A stretch of DNA of 50,764 nt from assembly GCA_003599415.1 (NCBI GenBank), contig QZKB01000003.1:1-50764 (forward strand), in the 5' to 3' direction. The notes under the pieces are model-generated. The model did no database searches, was not told the DNA's origin, and saw nothing but the letters and a program-made list of their open reading frames with translations. Numbering within the stretch: position 1 is the first letter of the stretch; each line of letters starts with the position of its first letter. This stretch comes from Ignavibacteriales bacterium. GTDB lineage: Bacteria > Bacteroidota > Ignavibacteria > Ignavibacteriales > SURF-24. Made by a program: the position numbers and the translations under genes. This document shows positions 1 to 9,900 of this stretch, one piece after another.

Positions 1-685
1 TTTTTTGCCCGCCGGCATAATCTGCAAGCGCTAAAAATAATTCTTCCGCTATAACGTAATTATCCGCAAAGAGCGGTCCAATCTTATTACCAATTCTGCA
101 AGGCCGTATAACTCCATATCCTTTTAGTCTTTCATTATTAAGATATACCAACGATAAGCTTTTACGTTGCTTAATCCAATTTTCAAGAAATATTTTTCTT
201 TCGGCAGGAAAAAGCTTTGTATCATAATCGAGTAATTCCTGAAAACTTATTTTGTCAGCCGTTGCAATGCTGCCGCATGTTTTTCCAATAATATTTTCTG
301 TCTCAAAGCGAAGTTGGCGGTAAGCTAATTTGTAACCAGACTTTGAGTAATTCTGTTGTTGCTCAATTACGCCATCCATACCGGAAGGAATTCCTGACAA
401 TGTGTTAAAGGCATGTTTCCATATTTGTATTCCATATCCAGAGCCGCGAAATTCTTCTTTGACGATATAGAAACCCATAAAACCAAATTTGTTTTCATAA
501 TTAACCGCTGATTTACAGGCAATCATTTTACCATCCAGAGTAGCCACAAAGAATCCGTTGGGATCCGTAACATAAAAAGTTTCAGCATCGTGCAGCCCCG
601 GATTCCAACCTTCTGCGGCTGCCCATTCAACGGCAATATCCATTTCCTGCAAAGTCATATTCCTGATAAAGAAATCTTTCGCCAT
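1..685 (-). CDS. GNAT family N-acetyltransferase, 3' end beyond the window
   Basis: The frame is open from ATG 685 down to base 2 and runs off the left edge, so about 228 residues are visible and the C-terminus is missing. The start is set by GGAG about 6 nt upstream (691-694); an in-frame ATG at 706 lacks such a site. The N-terminal part reads as a GNAT acyl-CoA binding fold, with GFYIVKEEFRGSGYGIQIW matching the beta4-alpha3 pyrophosphate loop (R/Q-x-x-G-x-G/A). The later part, with GYGVIRPCR and KIGPLFAD, resembles the second GNAT-like domain (Acetyltransf_18) found in YitH-type acetyltransferases. The acceptor substrate cannot be told. It is divergent from the ABC pair that begins at 946. 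The frame was not in a supplied ORF list because it is open-ended. Confidence 0.8.
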   Translation of the reverse strand, partial: MAKDFFIRNMTLQEMDIAVEWAAAEGWNPGLHDAETFYVTDPNGFFVATLDGKMIACKSAVNYENKFGFMGFYIVKEEFRGSGYGIQIWKHAFNTLSGIPSGMDGVIEQQQNYSKSGYKLAYRQLRFETENIIGKTCGSIATADKISFQELLDYDTKLFPAERKIFLENWIKQRKSLSLVYLNNERLKGYGVIRPCRIGNKIGPLFADNYVIAEELFLALADYAGGQK

Positions 686-945
686 ATATTCTCCATTAAT
701 ATCCATGTTAATATAATTTTAACATTTGGCGGATAAAAAAACAATTGCAAATCTTAGAATTTATTTCGAATATATCAACGATTTTTCTTTTGTACTCTGT
801 ATTCAAAATTATTTCAGAAGGATATATTTCTGCAAATGACAGATAGATGAATGGTTGCGGCAATAATTTTTGCATGTTATTTCCATTAGCAACTTTTTAT
901 TAGGCTTTTTGGTTTAAGTAAGTTAAATACTTATATTTTTATTGT

Positions 946-2694
946 ATGCAAAGCCTATTATCATTAAAAAAATATTTCCTGCGGTATAAAACCAGACTCG
1001 CCTGGGGTTTTGTTTTTATATTGTTATCGAACTTGTTTGCAGTGTATGTTCCAATCCTGCTTAAGGACAGCATAAATTCACTGGAAAAAGGTGTAGAGCA
1101 TTCTTTGTTATTCAGGTATGCAATACTTATCGTGGCTGCTTCACTTTTCAGCGGTATATTCAGATTTTTAATAAGACAAACAATAATTGTAGTTTCAAGA
1201 TTAATTGAATATGACCTTCGGCAGGATTTCTGGCAGCATATCCAGAAATTAAGTCTTCGATATTTCCAGAATACTTCCACCGGAAATATAATGGCTCACG
1301 CAACCAACGATATTAATGCGGTAAGAACTTTTGTAGGTCCGGCAGTAATGTACTCTGTTGATACCGGAATCAGGTTAATTATTGTTCTCATAATTATGTT
1401 CTCATTAAGCACGAGTTTAACATTTTATTCTTTAATTCCTCTGCCTCTGCTCTCGTACCTGGTTTATAAGATCGGGAAGAAGATTCATATTAAATTCAAT
1501 GCTATCCAGGCTAAGTTTGCAGATCTTACAACCAAAGCTCAGGAAAATTTCTCCGGGATAAGAGTCATAAAATCCTATGTTAGAGAGGAAAATGAAATTT
1601 CAGAATGGAAAACTGAAAGTAATGATTATCTTAAGAAAAATATGGACATGATCAGATTGCAATCACTATTTCAGCCAATCCTTTACTTAATTACAGGAAC
1701 ATCAATTATTTTAGTTATCTGGCTTGGCGGAATAAAAGTTATAAAAGGTGAACTTAATCTCGGTGATATTTCTGCATTCATAATTTATTTAAGTATGTTA
1801 ATCTGGCCTATGATCGCATTCGGCTGGGTTACAAATATTGTTCAGCAGGCTGCTGCAAGTATGAAGAGATTAAACAGTATGCTGTCTGAGAAATATGAAA
1901 TCTCGGACAATGGAATAACAGATAAAACCATAACTGACATTAGAGGTGAAATAGAATTGCGGAATGTTTCATTCAGGTATGGCCCTAACCTCACAGATGT
2001 TTTGCAAAACATAAATATTAAAATTCCGGCCGGCAGTACTATAGCTATTGTTGGTAAAACCGGAGTGGGTAAAACTTCTCTTATCAATTTAATTCCAAGA
2101 CTTTATGATGTATCTTCAGGAGAAGTTTTAATTGATGGGAAAAATGTAAAAGAAATTCCTATAAATGTACTTAGGAAAAGAGTTGGTTTTGTGCCGCAGG
2201 AAACGTTCCTGTTTTCAGATACTCTTGCAAATAATATCTTATATGGTTTGGATGAAAGTGATTTTAATGTTGTAGAGAATACGGCAAAAATTTCTCAGCT
2301 AAGTAAGGATGTTTCAACTTTTCCTAAACAATTTGAAACAATTCTCGGAGAACGTGGAATTACCCTTTCCGGCGGACAAAAGCAAAGAACTTCACTCGCG
2401 CGTGCGCTTGCCGTTGATCCTTCAATACTTATTCTGGATGATTCATTTTCGGCAGTAGATACACACACTGAAGAAGAAATACTTAAAAACCTTAAAGAAT
2501 TTATGAAGGACAGAACGAGCATAATTATAAGTCACAGAATCTCTACAGTTAAAGATGCCGATAAAATATTTGTTATGGAAAATGGAATGATAGCAGAGCA
2601 AGGCACCCATGAAGAACTTGTTGAATACGGCGGAATTTATGCCGACCTGCATTTCAAACAGCTGCTTGAAAAGGAATTGGAAGATATTAACTAA
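946..2694 (+). CDS. ABC exporter half-transporter with degenerate ATP site (subunit 1 of heterodimer)
   Basis: This 582-residue protein has a six-helix transmembrane domain (about residues 15-300) followed by a nucleotide-binding domain, the length expected of a multidrug or lipid half-exporter. Walker A is GKTGVGKT at 370-377, the signature LSGGQ is intact at 474-478, and the H-loop is His530. Walker B ends D498-D499, so the catalytic glutamate after Walker B is replaced by aspartate. In known heterodimeric exporters (TM287/288, LmrCD type) this marks the subunit that builds the non-hydrolysing site. The partner gene starts 46 nt downstream and carries the complementary changes. The ATG at 946 has no clear Shine-Dalgarno. 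Substrate unknown; drug or lipid export is a family-level inference. Confidence 0.9.
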   Translation: MQSLLSLKKYFLRYKTRLAWGFVFILLSNLFAVYVPILLKDSINSLEKGVEHSLLFRYAILIVAASLFSGIFRFLIRQTIIVVSRLIEYDLRQDFWQHIQKLSLRYFQNTSTGNIMAHATNDINAVRTFVGPAVMYSVDTGIRLIIVLIIMFSLSTSLTFYSLIPLPLLSYLVYKIGKKIHIKFNAIQAKFADLTTKAQENFSGIRVIKSYVREENEISEWKTESNDYLKKNMDMIRLQSLFQPILYLITGTSIILVIWLGGIKVIKGELNLGDISAFIIYLSMLIWPMIAFGWVTNIVQQAAASMKRLNSMLSEKYEISDNGITDKTITDIRGEIELRNVSFRYGPNLTDVLQNINIKIPAGSTIAIVGKTGVGKTSLINLIPRLYDVSSGEVLIDGKNVKEIPINVLRKRVGFVPQETFLFSDTLANNILYGLDESDFNVVENTAKISQLSKDVSTFPKQFETILGERGITLSGGQKQRTSLARALAVDPSILILDDSFSAVDTHTEEEILKNLKEFMKDRTSIIISHRISTVKDADKIFVMENGMIAEQGTHEELVEYGGIYADLHFKQLLEKELEDIN

Positions 2695-2740
2695 TGATGT
2701 TCAATTTGTGTAAATCTTTTATTGGAAAGTTATAAATTTT

Positions 2741-4534
2741 ATGTCCCAGGATTATAAAACAGACGACGAGATACTTGGTAAGGCCTACGATGCAAAGCTG
2801 ATGAAAAGACTTCTCGGTTACGTTAAGCCTTATAAAAAATATGTTGTGCTGGCAATTTTGTTAAATATAGTTGTTGCTGTTTTCGGTCCGCTAAGACCAT
2901 ATCTTACAAAAATCGCAATCGATGATAACATAAAAAATAAAGACTATCATGGTTTAATGTTAATTACTTTTGCACTGATTGCAACCCTTATTTTCCAGGC
3001 AGTTGTACAGTATTTCCTTACCTATTACACGGAATATATGGGACAAAAAATAATTTATGATATCAGGACAAAATTATTTACTCATATTCAAAAACTCGCA
3101 CTTAAATTTTTTGATAAAACTCCTATTGGCAGAATTGTAACGCGTGTAACCAATGATGTTGAATCCCTGAATGAAATGTTTTCATCCGGTATAGTTATGG
3201 TGTTCAGCGATTTGTTCATAATTATCTGGATTTTCCTTTTTATGTTTTTGATGGATTGGCAATTATCACTTGTTACCCTCTCTGTCTTACCGGTACTTTT
3301 TTACGGTACATTCCTTTTTAGAAAAAAAGTAAGGGATTCCTACCGTGATGTAAGATTTCATCTTGCCCGTTTAAATTCATATATGCAGGAACATGTAACC
3401 GGGATGAACGTGGTTCAGATTTTTAATAAAGAAGAGAGAGAACTAAAAAGGTTTTCAGGAATAAATAAAGACCATACGGAAGCAAATATAAAATCAATTT
3501 TATATTATGCTGTATTCTTTCCAGGCGTTGAATTTCTTAGCAGCATTGCATTAGCATTAATCATATGGTACGGCGGCGGTCAGGTAGTACAGAGTTACAT
3601 GAGCATTGGCGTTCTATTCGCATTTATTCAATACACGGAAATGTTTTTCAGGCCAATACGTGATCTGTCTGAGAAGTATAATATTATGCAGACAGCTATG
3701 GCAAGCTCGGAAAGAATTTTCAAATTGCTTGATGATGATACATTTGTAAAGCAACCTGATATTCCTGTCAGCCTGAATAAAATCAGCGGTAAAGTTGAAT
3801 TTAAAGATGTTTGGTTTGCGTACGACAAGGAAAATTATGTTCTGAAAAATGTATCCTTTAATATTGAGCCGGGTGAGACAGTTGCAATTGTAGGCGCAAC
3901 CGGCGCAGGCAAAACCAGCCTTATAAATATCCTTACCCGCTTTTATGATATTGCCAAAGGTGAAATTTTAATAGATGGAATTAATATTAAGAATGTTGAT
4001 AAGAGAGAATTACGCAGACATATCTCTATAGTTCTGCAAGACGTATTTTTATTTTCAGGCACAATAAAATCAAATATAAGCTTGAACAATCCATTAGTCA
4101 CAGATGAGATGATTATTAGCGCTGCTACAAATGTTGGAGCGGATAAGTTTATTTCTGCATTGCCGGATAAATACAACGAAGTGGTTAAAGAGAAAGGCGC
4201 AACATTAAGCGTCGGGCAGAAACAATTATTATCATTTGCGCGTGCGCTTGCTTACGACCCCCAGATTTTAATATTAGATGAAGCCACTTCCAGTATAGAT
4301 ACCGAGACTGAAATTATAATTCAAAACGCTATTGAAAAATTATTAGCCGGGCGTTCCGCAATAGTTATTGCGCACAGATTATCAACAATACAGAATGCAG
4401 ATAAAATTCTTGTTATGCACAAAGGCGAGCTAAGAGAAATGGGCACTCACCAGGAACTGCTTGCCAAGCGAGGTATATATTACAAATTATACCAGCTTCA
4501 GTATAAAGACCAGGAAATTTCCAAAACAGCATAA
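2741..4534 (+). CDS. ABC exporter half-transporter with catalytic ATP site (subunit 2 of heterodimer)
   Basis: A 597-residue half-exporter with transmembrane domain (about 30-320) and ATPase domain. Walker A is GATGAGKT at 385-392. Walker B ends D513-E514, so the catalytic glutamate is present. The signature reads LSVGQ at 489-493, with the first glycine replaced by valine. Paired with the upstream subunit this gives one consensus ATP site (its own Walker motifs plus LSGGQ of subunit 1) and one degenerate site (Asp499 of subunit 1 plus LSVGQ here). That is the defining pattern of heterodimeric ABC exporters, so the two genes very likely form one complex and one transcript. The 174-nt gap after it shows no convincing terminator. 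Confidence 0.92.
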   Translation: MSQDYKTDDEILGKAYDAKLMKRLLGYVKPYKKYVVLAILLNIVVAVFGPLRPYLTKIAIDDNIKNKDYHGLMLITFALIATLIFQAVVQYFLTYYTEYMGQKIIYDIRTKLFTHIQKLALKFFDKTPIGRIVTRVTNDVESLNEMFSSGIVMVFSDLFIIIWIFLFMFLMDWQLSLVTLSVLPVLFYGTFLFRKKVRDSYRDVRFHLARLNSYMQEHVTGMNVVQIFNKEERELKRFSGINKDHTEANIKSILYYAVFFPGVEFLSSIALALIIWYGGGQVVQSYMSIGVLFAFIQYTEMFFRPIRDLSEKYNIMQTAMASSERIFKLLDDDTFVKQPDIPVSLNKISGKVEFKDVWFAYDKENYVLKNVSFNIEPGETVAIVGATGAGKTSLINILTRFYDIAKGEILIDGINIKNVDKRELRRHISIVLQDVFLFSGTIKSNISLNNPLVTDEMIISAATNVGADKFISALPDKYNEVVKEKGATLSVGQKQLLSFARALAYDPQILILDEATSSIDTETEIIIQNAIEKLLAGRSAIVIAHRLSTIQNADKILVMHKGELREMGTHQELLAKRGIYYKLYQLQYKDQEISKTA

Positions 4535-4708
4535 AGGAATTTACCGGTTTATAAAATTTTCTTTGCTCCCGTTTTCTTTTTGAGTTTCTCAATACAGATT
4601 TTTATTTTCAAAGAAGTTTGTCATCGTAACATAATTTTCCTGTAATTCATTAATTCTACGTTAAGAATGATTTGCACATTTTATTTATCAAAATGAGGGT
4701 AACAAATA

Positions 4709-6307
4709 ATGAAAGAAAAAGATGAAATAATAAAACAGCTTGCCTTAATAGGCATAAGAAATATTAATGAGGTGTATAATAACCTTAGTACAGCCCAGCT
4801 TGTTGAAAGAGCAATTAAAAGAAGAGAAGGAAGTCTTTCTCATCTTGGTCCTTTGGTCGTTAGAACAGGTCAGCATACCGGCAGAAGTCCTAATGATAAA
4901 TTTATTGTTGAAGAACCTTCAAGCAAGGACCAGGTTTGGTGGGGCAAGGTTAACATTCCTTTTGAGGAGAAAAAGTTCGACCAGCTTTTTTATAAAATGA
5001 AAGCGTACATACAAAACAAAGATTTATATATACAGGATTGTTTTGCGGGCGCCGATCCGAAATATCGTTTGCCGATAAGAATTATAACCGAAACAGCCTG
5101 GCATAACCTGTTTGCAAGGAATTTATTCATCCGTGCAAAAGAACCCGATGAGCTTTCGGGCTTCAAACCAAAGTTTACAGTTATAAACATGCCGGATTTT
5201 CATGCTAACCCGGAAGAAGACGGCACAAAGTCAGAAGTGTTTATTATGATTAACTTTCATAAGAGGCTGGTTCTTATTGGCGGAACTCATTATGCAGGAG
5301 AAATTAAGAAATCAATTTTTACTGTGCTTAATTACCTTCTTCCAATTAAAAAAATTATGTCTATGCACTGCTCTGCTAACATTGGTGATGAAGGAGATGT
5401 GGCTGTGCTTTTCGGATTATCAGGTACTGGTAAGACAACACTCTCTGCAGATCCGAAGAGAAAATTAATCGGTGATGATGAACATGGCTGGAGCAACAAA
5501 GGTATTTTTAACTTCGAAGGCGGTTGTTATGCAAAGGTGATTAAACTTTCCAAAGATGCAGAGCCGGCAATATTTGAAGTTACAAGAAAATTCGGGACTG
5601 TACTTGAAAATGTTTCCATTGATTCTGAAACAAGACGATTGGATTTGAATGACGATTCCTTTACCGAAAACACGAGAGCGGCTTACCCAATTAATTACAT
5701 TGATAACATTGAACCATCAGGAGTTGCAGGGCATCCTAAACATGTAATTATGCTTACCGCCGATGCATTTGGAGTATTGCCACCAATAGCAAAACTAACC
5801 CACGAGCAGGCAATGTATCATTTCCTTTCCGGTTATACGGCTAAAGTAGCGGGAACAGAAAAAGGTGTAACTGAACCAAAAGCTACTTTCAGCACTTGTT
5901 TCTGCGCCCCGTTCCTTGTGCTGCATCCGTCAGTATATGCAAAACTTCTTGGTGAAAAATTAAAAGAGCACAATGTTAAATGCTGGTTATTAAACACTGG
6001 TTGGACGGGCGGCCCGTATGGTGTTGGTAAAAGAATGAAAATTGCTTACACGCGCGCAATGTTAACAGCGGCTATTGAAGGTAAGCTTGACAATATTGAA
6101 ACCTACCAGGATAATTTTTTCGGTTTGCATGTGCCGGTTAGTTGCCCGGATGTTCCTAAAGATGTTATGAATCCGCGCAATACCTGGAATGATAAAGCTA
6201 AGTATGATGCTGATGCAAAAAAACTTGCAGATATGTTCAGAAAGAATTTTGAGCAGTTTAAAAATGATGTAGATAAAAATATTCTAATCGCTGGTCCTAT
6301 TGCATAA
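4709..6307 (+). CDS. pckA: Phosphoenolpyruvate carboxykinase (ATP)
   Basis: At 532 residues this has the usual length of ATP-type PEP carboxykinase (EC 4.1.1.49), which interconverts oxaloacetate + ATP and PEP + CO2 + ADP in the cytoplasm. The family features are all readable: GRSPNDKF near residue 58, the kinase-1a P-loop GLSGTGKTT at 236-244, the metal-binding IGDDEHGW just after it, and RMKIAYTRAM toward the C-terminus. GTP-type enzymes have a different P-loop. A GAGGG lies about 10 nt before the ATG. A strong hairpin terminator follows, so it is probably monocistronic. With aspartase, the methylmalonyl-CoA genes and the symporter in this window it fits C4-acid metabolism, where it may run in either direction. 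Confidence 0.97.
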   Translation: MKEKDEIIKQLALIGIRNINEVYNNLSTAQLVERAIKRREGSLSHLGPLVVRTGQHTGRSPNDKFIVEEPSSKDQVWWGKVNIPFEEKKFDQLFYKMKAYIQNKDLYIQDCFAGADPKYRLPIRIITETAWHNLFARNLFIRAKEPDELSGFKPKFTVINMPDFHANPEEDGTKSEVFIMINFHKRLVLIGGTHYAGEIKKSIFTVLNYLLPIKKIMSMHCSANIGDEGDVAVLFGLSGTGKTTLSADPKRKLIGDDEHGWSNKGIFNFEGGCYAKVIKLSKDAEPAIFEVTRKFGTVLENVSIDSETRRLDLNDDSFTENTRAAYPINYIDNIEPSGVAGHPKHVIMLTADAFGVLPPIAKLTHEQAMYHFLSGYTAKVAGTEKGVTEPKATFSTCFCAPFLVLHPSVYAKLLGEKLKEHNVKCWLLNTGWTGGPYGVGKRMKIAYTRAMLTAAIEGKLDNIETYQDNFFGLHVPVSCPDVPKDVMNPRNTWNDKAKYDADAKKLADMFRKNFEQFKNDVDKNILIAGPIA

Positions 6308-6351
6308 GAGTATCTTAGACTTTTTACGGTTTGTTAAATTTTGTTTTGTTA

Positions 6352-6390
6352 AAAATGCCTGTTCTGTAGAGTGCAGGCATTTTATATTTT
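6352..6390 (+). terminator. Rho-independent terminator after pckA
   Basis: Perfect 10-bp stem: AAAATGCCTG (6352-6361) and CAGGCATTTT (6374-6383) around a 12-nt loop, followed by TATATTTT. It lies 45 nt past the pckA stop codon. Confidence 0.85.
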
Positions 6391-6519
6391 CAGGTGTTCT
6401 TTAGGACTTAACTGTCGTATTCGGTTCAACAAAAATTTCTAATGAAAGACAGATTTTACTAATTCCTCTCTTATAAATTTATTATATTCTAAAAAACAAA
6501 ATTTGGTATATCATTGAAT

Positions 6520-9500
6520 ATGCAAAAAGAACTTCAATACTACTCCGATATTAACAGCCTAAATCAAATTATTGAAAACGCTCCTGTAGGAATTCTTTAC
6601 TTTAATGCTAAGTGGGAAATTCAATTCTTCAACGAAAGTTTTTCTTCTATTGGAATTATCGGGCAGAACGAGTTAAAAAATCTGGTTGGAAAAAATATAA
6701 TTCACGATGCAACTTTCCTGACTTCAGGTATTAAGAAAGAACTGCAGGAATTAAAAGAAGGATTACTTTTTGAGAAGCAAATTAAAAGTATTAAAGGTGT
6801 TAAGGATAAAGAGGTTTCTATAATAATTAAAGGCTCACCGATTTTTATTGAGAATATTTTTTCCGGCGGAGTTCTGATTGTTGAAGATATTAAAATTGTA
6901 TCCGGTGCAAAGGAAAGCCTGCTCTATAAAAACGAAATTGTTGAAAGTATTATTAAACTATTCTACGATTCTTATATAGTGATTGATGATGAACTGAAAA
7001 TAAAAAATTTCCAACTTAATGATTTCTGGAAAAATTTCTTTGTAAAAAAAGAGCTTATAAATAAACCAATTGATTCAGTTCTTGAAAAAATCAATAAGAA
7101 CAATCTATCCGAACCATTAAAATCAGCAGACCTGAAAGAAGGAAACGTTAGCAAAGTATTTGATGTAACCGCCGATGGTTCAACGCATACAATAAAATTA
7201 CTGACTATAACTACTTCTGTTAATGAAGGTAAGTCGAATTATATTTTTATTTTACTGAAAGACATAACGGAAGAAAACGCACTTGCAAAAAGACAGCTTG
7301 CTGAAATTGACGAACTCTCACGCTACCAGTTCATTACTTCAAAAATAACTGACGCACTTATCGGCTTGGATATGAACGGAAACATTACGTTCTGGAATAA
7401 ATCAGCCGAGGAATTGTTCCTGTTTAGCCGAAGCGAAGTGTTCGGCAAATTTATCGGAAAAATTATTAAGAATTTTTCCAAGAAATATTTTGAGAGTATA
7501 ATAACTGAACTTGAAAAAGGAATACAGTGGAACAGCCAGATAAAAATTACAAACAAAGAAGGTCATGAAGATACTGTTGAGCTTAAAGTAAACCTTATTG
7601 AAGACCGCGCGGTAAAATCCGTTATAATGTTGTGCAACAGGATTACAGAGAGAATCAAATTTGAAAAAGAACTGAGAACTTCCGAGGAAAAATTCAGAAG
7701 CATTGTAATAAACGCCAACGAGTTTATCTGTAACCTTGACGCCGACGGAAATATTATTTTCGCGAACCCAAGTCTTATTAAGAATTTTGAATACACGGAA
7801 AAGGAATTATTAAACAAGAACTTCACTGAATTACTTAGTAGTTCTTCTGGAAATGTAATGACTGACTTATTATTCAATTCTGAAAGCCGCCCGGTTGAAA
7901 TTGCATGTCTTACAAAATCACGAAAGGAGATCTATGTTATCGCAAACTTTTCCGTTGTAAAAGATTACGACGGAAAGGTGAAATATATAAACGGAATTTT
8001 ATCAGACATAACCGAGAAGAAAGAGATTGAAAAGAACCTGTTAATGATTCAATCTGTTTACCAGGCATCAAGAGACGGAATTGTTGTAGAAGTAAACAAA
8101 AAAATAATACTTGCAAACCAATCCTTTGCAAATATTTTTGGTTATGCCGGCGTAGAAGAGATGATCGGCAAAGATTCTCTAATACTTGTTGCCGATAAAG
8201 ATATTGAGAAAGTTAAAAAATATACTGCGCTAAGAGAGCAAAAAGCTGAAGCGCCTGCCAACTTCGAATTTATTGGCAAGCGAAAAGACGGCGGTATTCT
8301 TTTCGTTGAGGCTTCTGTAACTACATACGAATCAAATTCTCAGATTTATATTGTTACCGTTTGCCGCGATGTTTCCGAAAGAAAACGTTCACAGGAAGCA
8401 TTAAAAGATTCCGAAGAAAGATACAGGAGTATCACAGAAAATATAGATGACTTTCTGTGGACTGCAGAAAAAGTAGGCAATAGTCTCCGCCCAGTTTTTT
8501 ATACTTCCACAATTGAAAAAATAACCGGCTATAAACAGGAACAGTTTATACGCGATTCCAAACTCTGGATTAAAATTACTCATCCAAGTGATATTGGTTT
8601 TGTTAAAGATAAACTTAGAAAACTTTATAATGATTCCGCACGATACTCTGATGAGATTGAATTCAGAATCATAAACAGAATCGGTAATATCGTCTGGGTT
8701 CAAAACAAGATTAGCATTAAACGGGATGCCGACGGACACCCGAATAAAATTTACGGACTTGTTAGCGATATATCTCTTAATAAAAAAGCAGAATCGGATT
8801 TAAGACGTTCCGCAGAACAGCTTAAAGAACTGAACGAAGCTAAGGATAAATTTATTTCCATAATTTCACACGACTTACGAACGCCGTTTTCTTCAATACT
8901 CGGTTTTACCGAAATGCTGCTTGAGGATACCGACACCCCGGAAAAACAAAGACTGCATTACATAAAGCTTATCCAGGATTCATCCAAAAATATGCTCACG
9001 CTTGTAAATTCATTATTGGACTGGACAAGACTGCAAACCGGGCGAGTTAAGTTTGAGCCCGAAAGATTACGGGCAATAAATATTGTTTACAAATCAATGG
9101 ATATGATACGCGGAACCGCATACCAGAAGAATATAGATCTGTTTACCGATATTGACGAAAATATTTATGTTCACGCTGATGCAAATCTGCTTATGCAGGT
9201 TTTCAATAATCTTTTATCAAACGCGGTTAAATTTACAAACACAGGCGGAAGCATTTACATTTCTGCTGAACCATCAGTAGTATTTAACCAGATTCTGTTT
9301 ACAGTTAAGGATAGCGGTGTAGGCATTCCGAAAGAAAATCTCAGCAAACTTTTTAAGGTTGAATCAAAATATACAACGGAAGGTACCGCAGGCGAACGGG
9401 GTAGCGGTTTAGGTTTATCCTTAATTAATGATATTATACAAAAGCACGGTGGCAAAATATGGGTTGAAAGCGAAACAGGTAAAGGAAGCGAGTTTAAATT

Positions 9501-9900
9501 TACTTTGCCCATTGCCTCTGCAGAAATACTTCTTGTTGATGATAATAAAACTGACAGGCTGCTTTACACCAAACTGCTTAAAACACTTGTGCCTAATTAT
9601 AAAATAAATGTTGCTAATAATGGCAGAGAAGCATTCGAAATGATTCTTAAGTCAATTCCTGCTTTAATAATTACGGACCATAAAATGCCTGAAATGAGCG
9701 GTTATGATCTTGTTAAGAAAATGATCGGCACAGATATTAAAGGGAAACCGCCTGTAATTATTTTAAGCGCCGATATTACAAAAAGTATTGCGGAAGAATA
9801 CCGCGCACTTGGAGTTGAATTTATTTTCCAGAAACCGGTTGACCTTAGTACATTGAAAAACGCAATTGAGAAAAGTTTAAAATCAGCTTTGCTTGGGTAA
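6520..9900 (+). CDS. Multi-PAS hybrid sensor histidine kinase with C-terminal receiver
   Basis: I place the start at ATG 6520 (1126 residues); a TTG two codons earlier is also possible. No transmembrane segment is visible, so it should sense an internal signal. About six PAS-type domains come first (roughly residues 10-115, 140-250, 265-385, 390-500, 510-625 and 635-755), the later ones opening with SEE(K/R)(F/Y)RSI. Then follow HisKA with phospho-acceptor His784 (SHDLRTP), an HATPase with N-box NNLLSNAVKF and G-boxes DSGVGI and GSGLGLS, and a receiver domain with Asp1053 (ITDHKMPEMSG). Having its own receiver and no output domain, it probably passes phosphate to an Hpt or regulator encoded elsewhere. 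No response regulator is adjacent. Ligands of the PAS domains cannot be inferred. Confidence 0.93.
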   Translation: MQKELQYYSDINSLNQIIENAPVGILYFNAKWEIQFFNESFSSIGIIGQNELKNLVGKNIIHDATFLTSGIKKELQELKEGLLFEKQIKSIKGVKDKEVSIIIKGSPIFIENIFSGGVLIVEDIKIVSGAKESLLYKNEIVESIIKLFYDSYIVIDDELKIKNFQLNDFWKNFFVKKELINKPIDSVLEKINKNNLSEPLKSADLKEGNVSKVFDVTADGSTHTIKLLTITTSVNEGKSNYIFILLKDITEENALAKRQLAEIDELSRYQFITSKITDALIGLDMNGNITFWNKSAEELFLFSRSEVFGKFIGKIIKNFSKKYFESIITELEKGIQWNSQIKITNKEGHEDTVELKVNLIEDRAVKSVIMLCNRITERIKFEKELRTSEEKFRSIVINANEFICNLDADGNIIFANPSLIKNFEYTEKELLNKNFTELLSSSSGNVMTDLLFNSESRPVEIACLTKSRKEIYVIANFSVVKDYDGKVKYINGILSDITEKKEIEKNLLMIQSVYQASRDGIVVEVNKKIILANQSFANIFGYAGVEEMIGKDSLILVADKDIEKVKKYTALREQKAEAPANFEFIGKRKDGGILFVEASVTTYESNSQIYIVTVCRDVSERKRSQEALKDSEERYRSITENIDDFLWTAEKVGNSLRPVFYTSTIEKITGYKQEQFIRDSKLWIKITHPSDIGFVKDKLRKLYNDSARYSDEIEFRIINRIGNIVWVQNKISIKRDADGHPNKIYGLVSDISLNKKAESDLRRSAEQLKELNEAKDKFISIISHDLRTPFSSILGFTEMLLEDTDTPEKQRLHYIKLIQDSSKNMLTLVNSLLDWTRLQTGRVKFEPERLRAINIVYKSMDMIRGTAYQKNIDLFTDIDENIYVHADANLLMQVFNNLLSNAVKFTNTGGSIYISAEPSVVFNQILFTVKDSGVGIPKENLSKLFKVESKYTTEGTAGERGSGLGLSLINDIIQKHGGKIWVESETGKGSEFKFTLPIASAEILLVDDNKTDRLLYTKLLKTLVPNYKINVANNGREAFEMILKSIPALIITDHKMPEMSGYDLVKKMIGTDIKGKPPVIILSADITKSIAEEYRALGVEFIFQKPVDLSTLKNAIEKSLKSALLG

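Noticed and set aside
939..1280. A 113-codon minus-strand frame, and similar long frames opposite or offset to other genes (for example 7563-7877, 8401-8739, 13792-14160, 25563-25994, 44600-45142)
   Set aside because: Each lies wholly inside a well-supported gene in another frame, has no family motif and no credible ribosome site; they are shadows.
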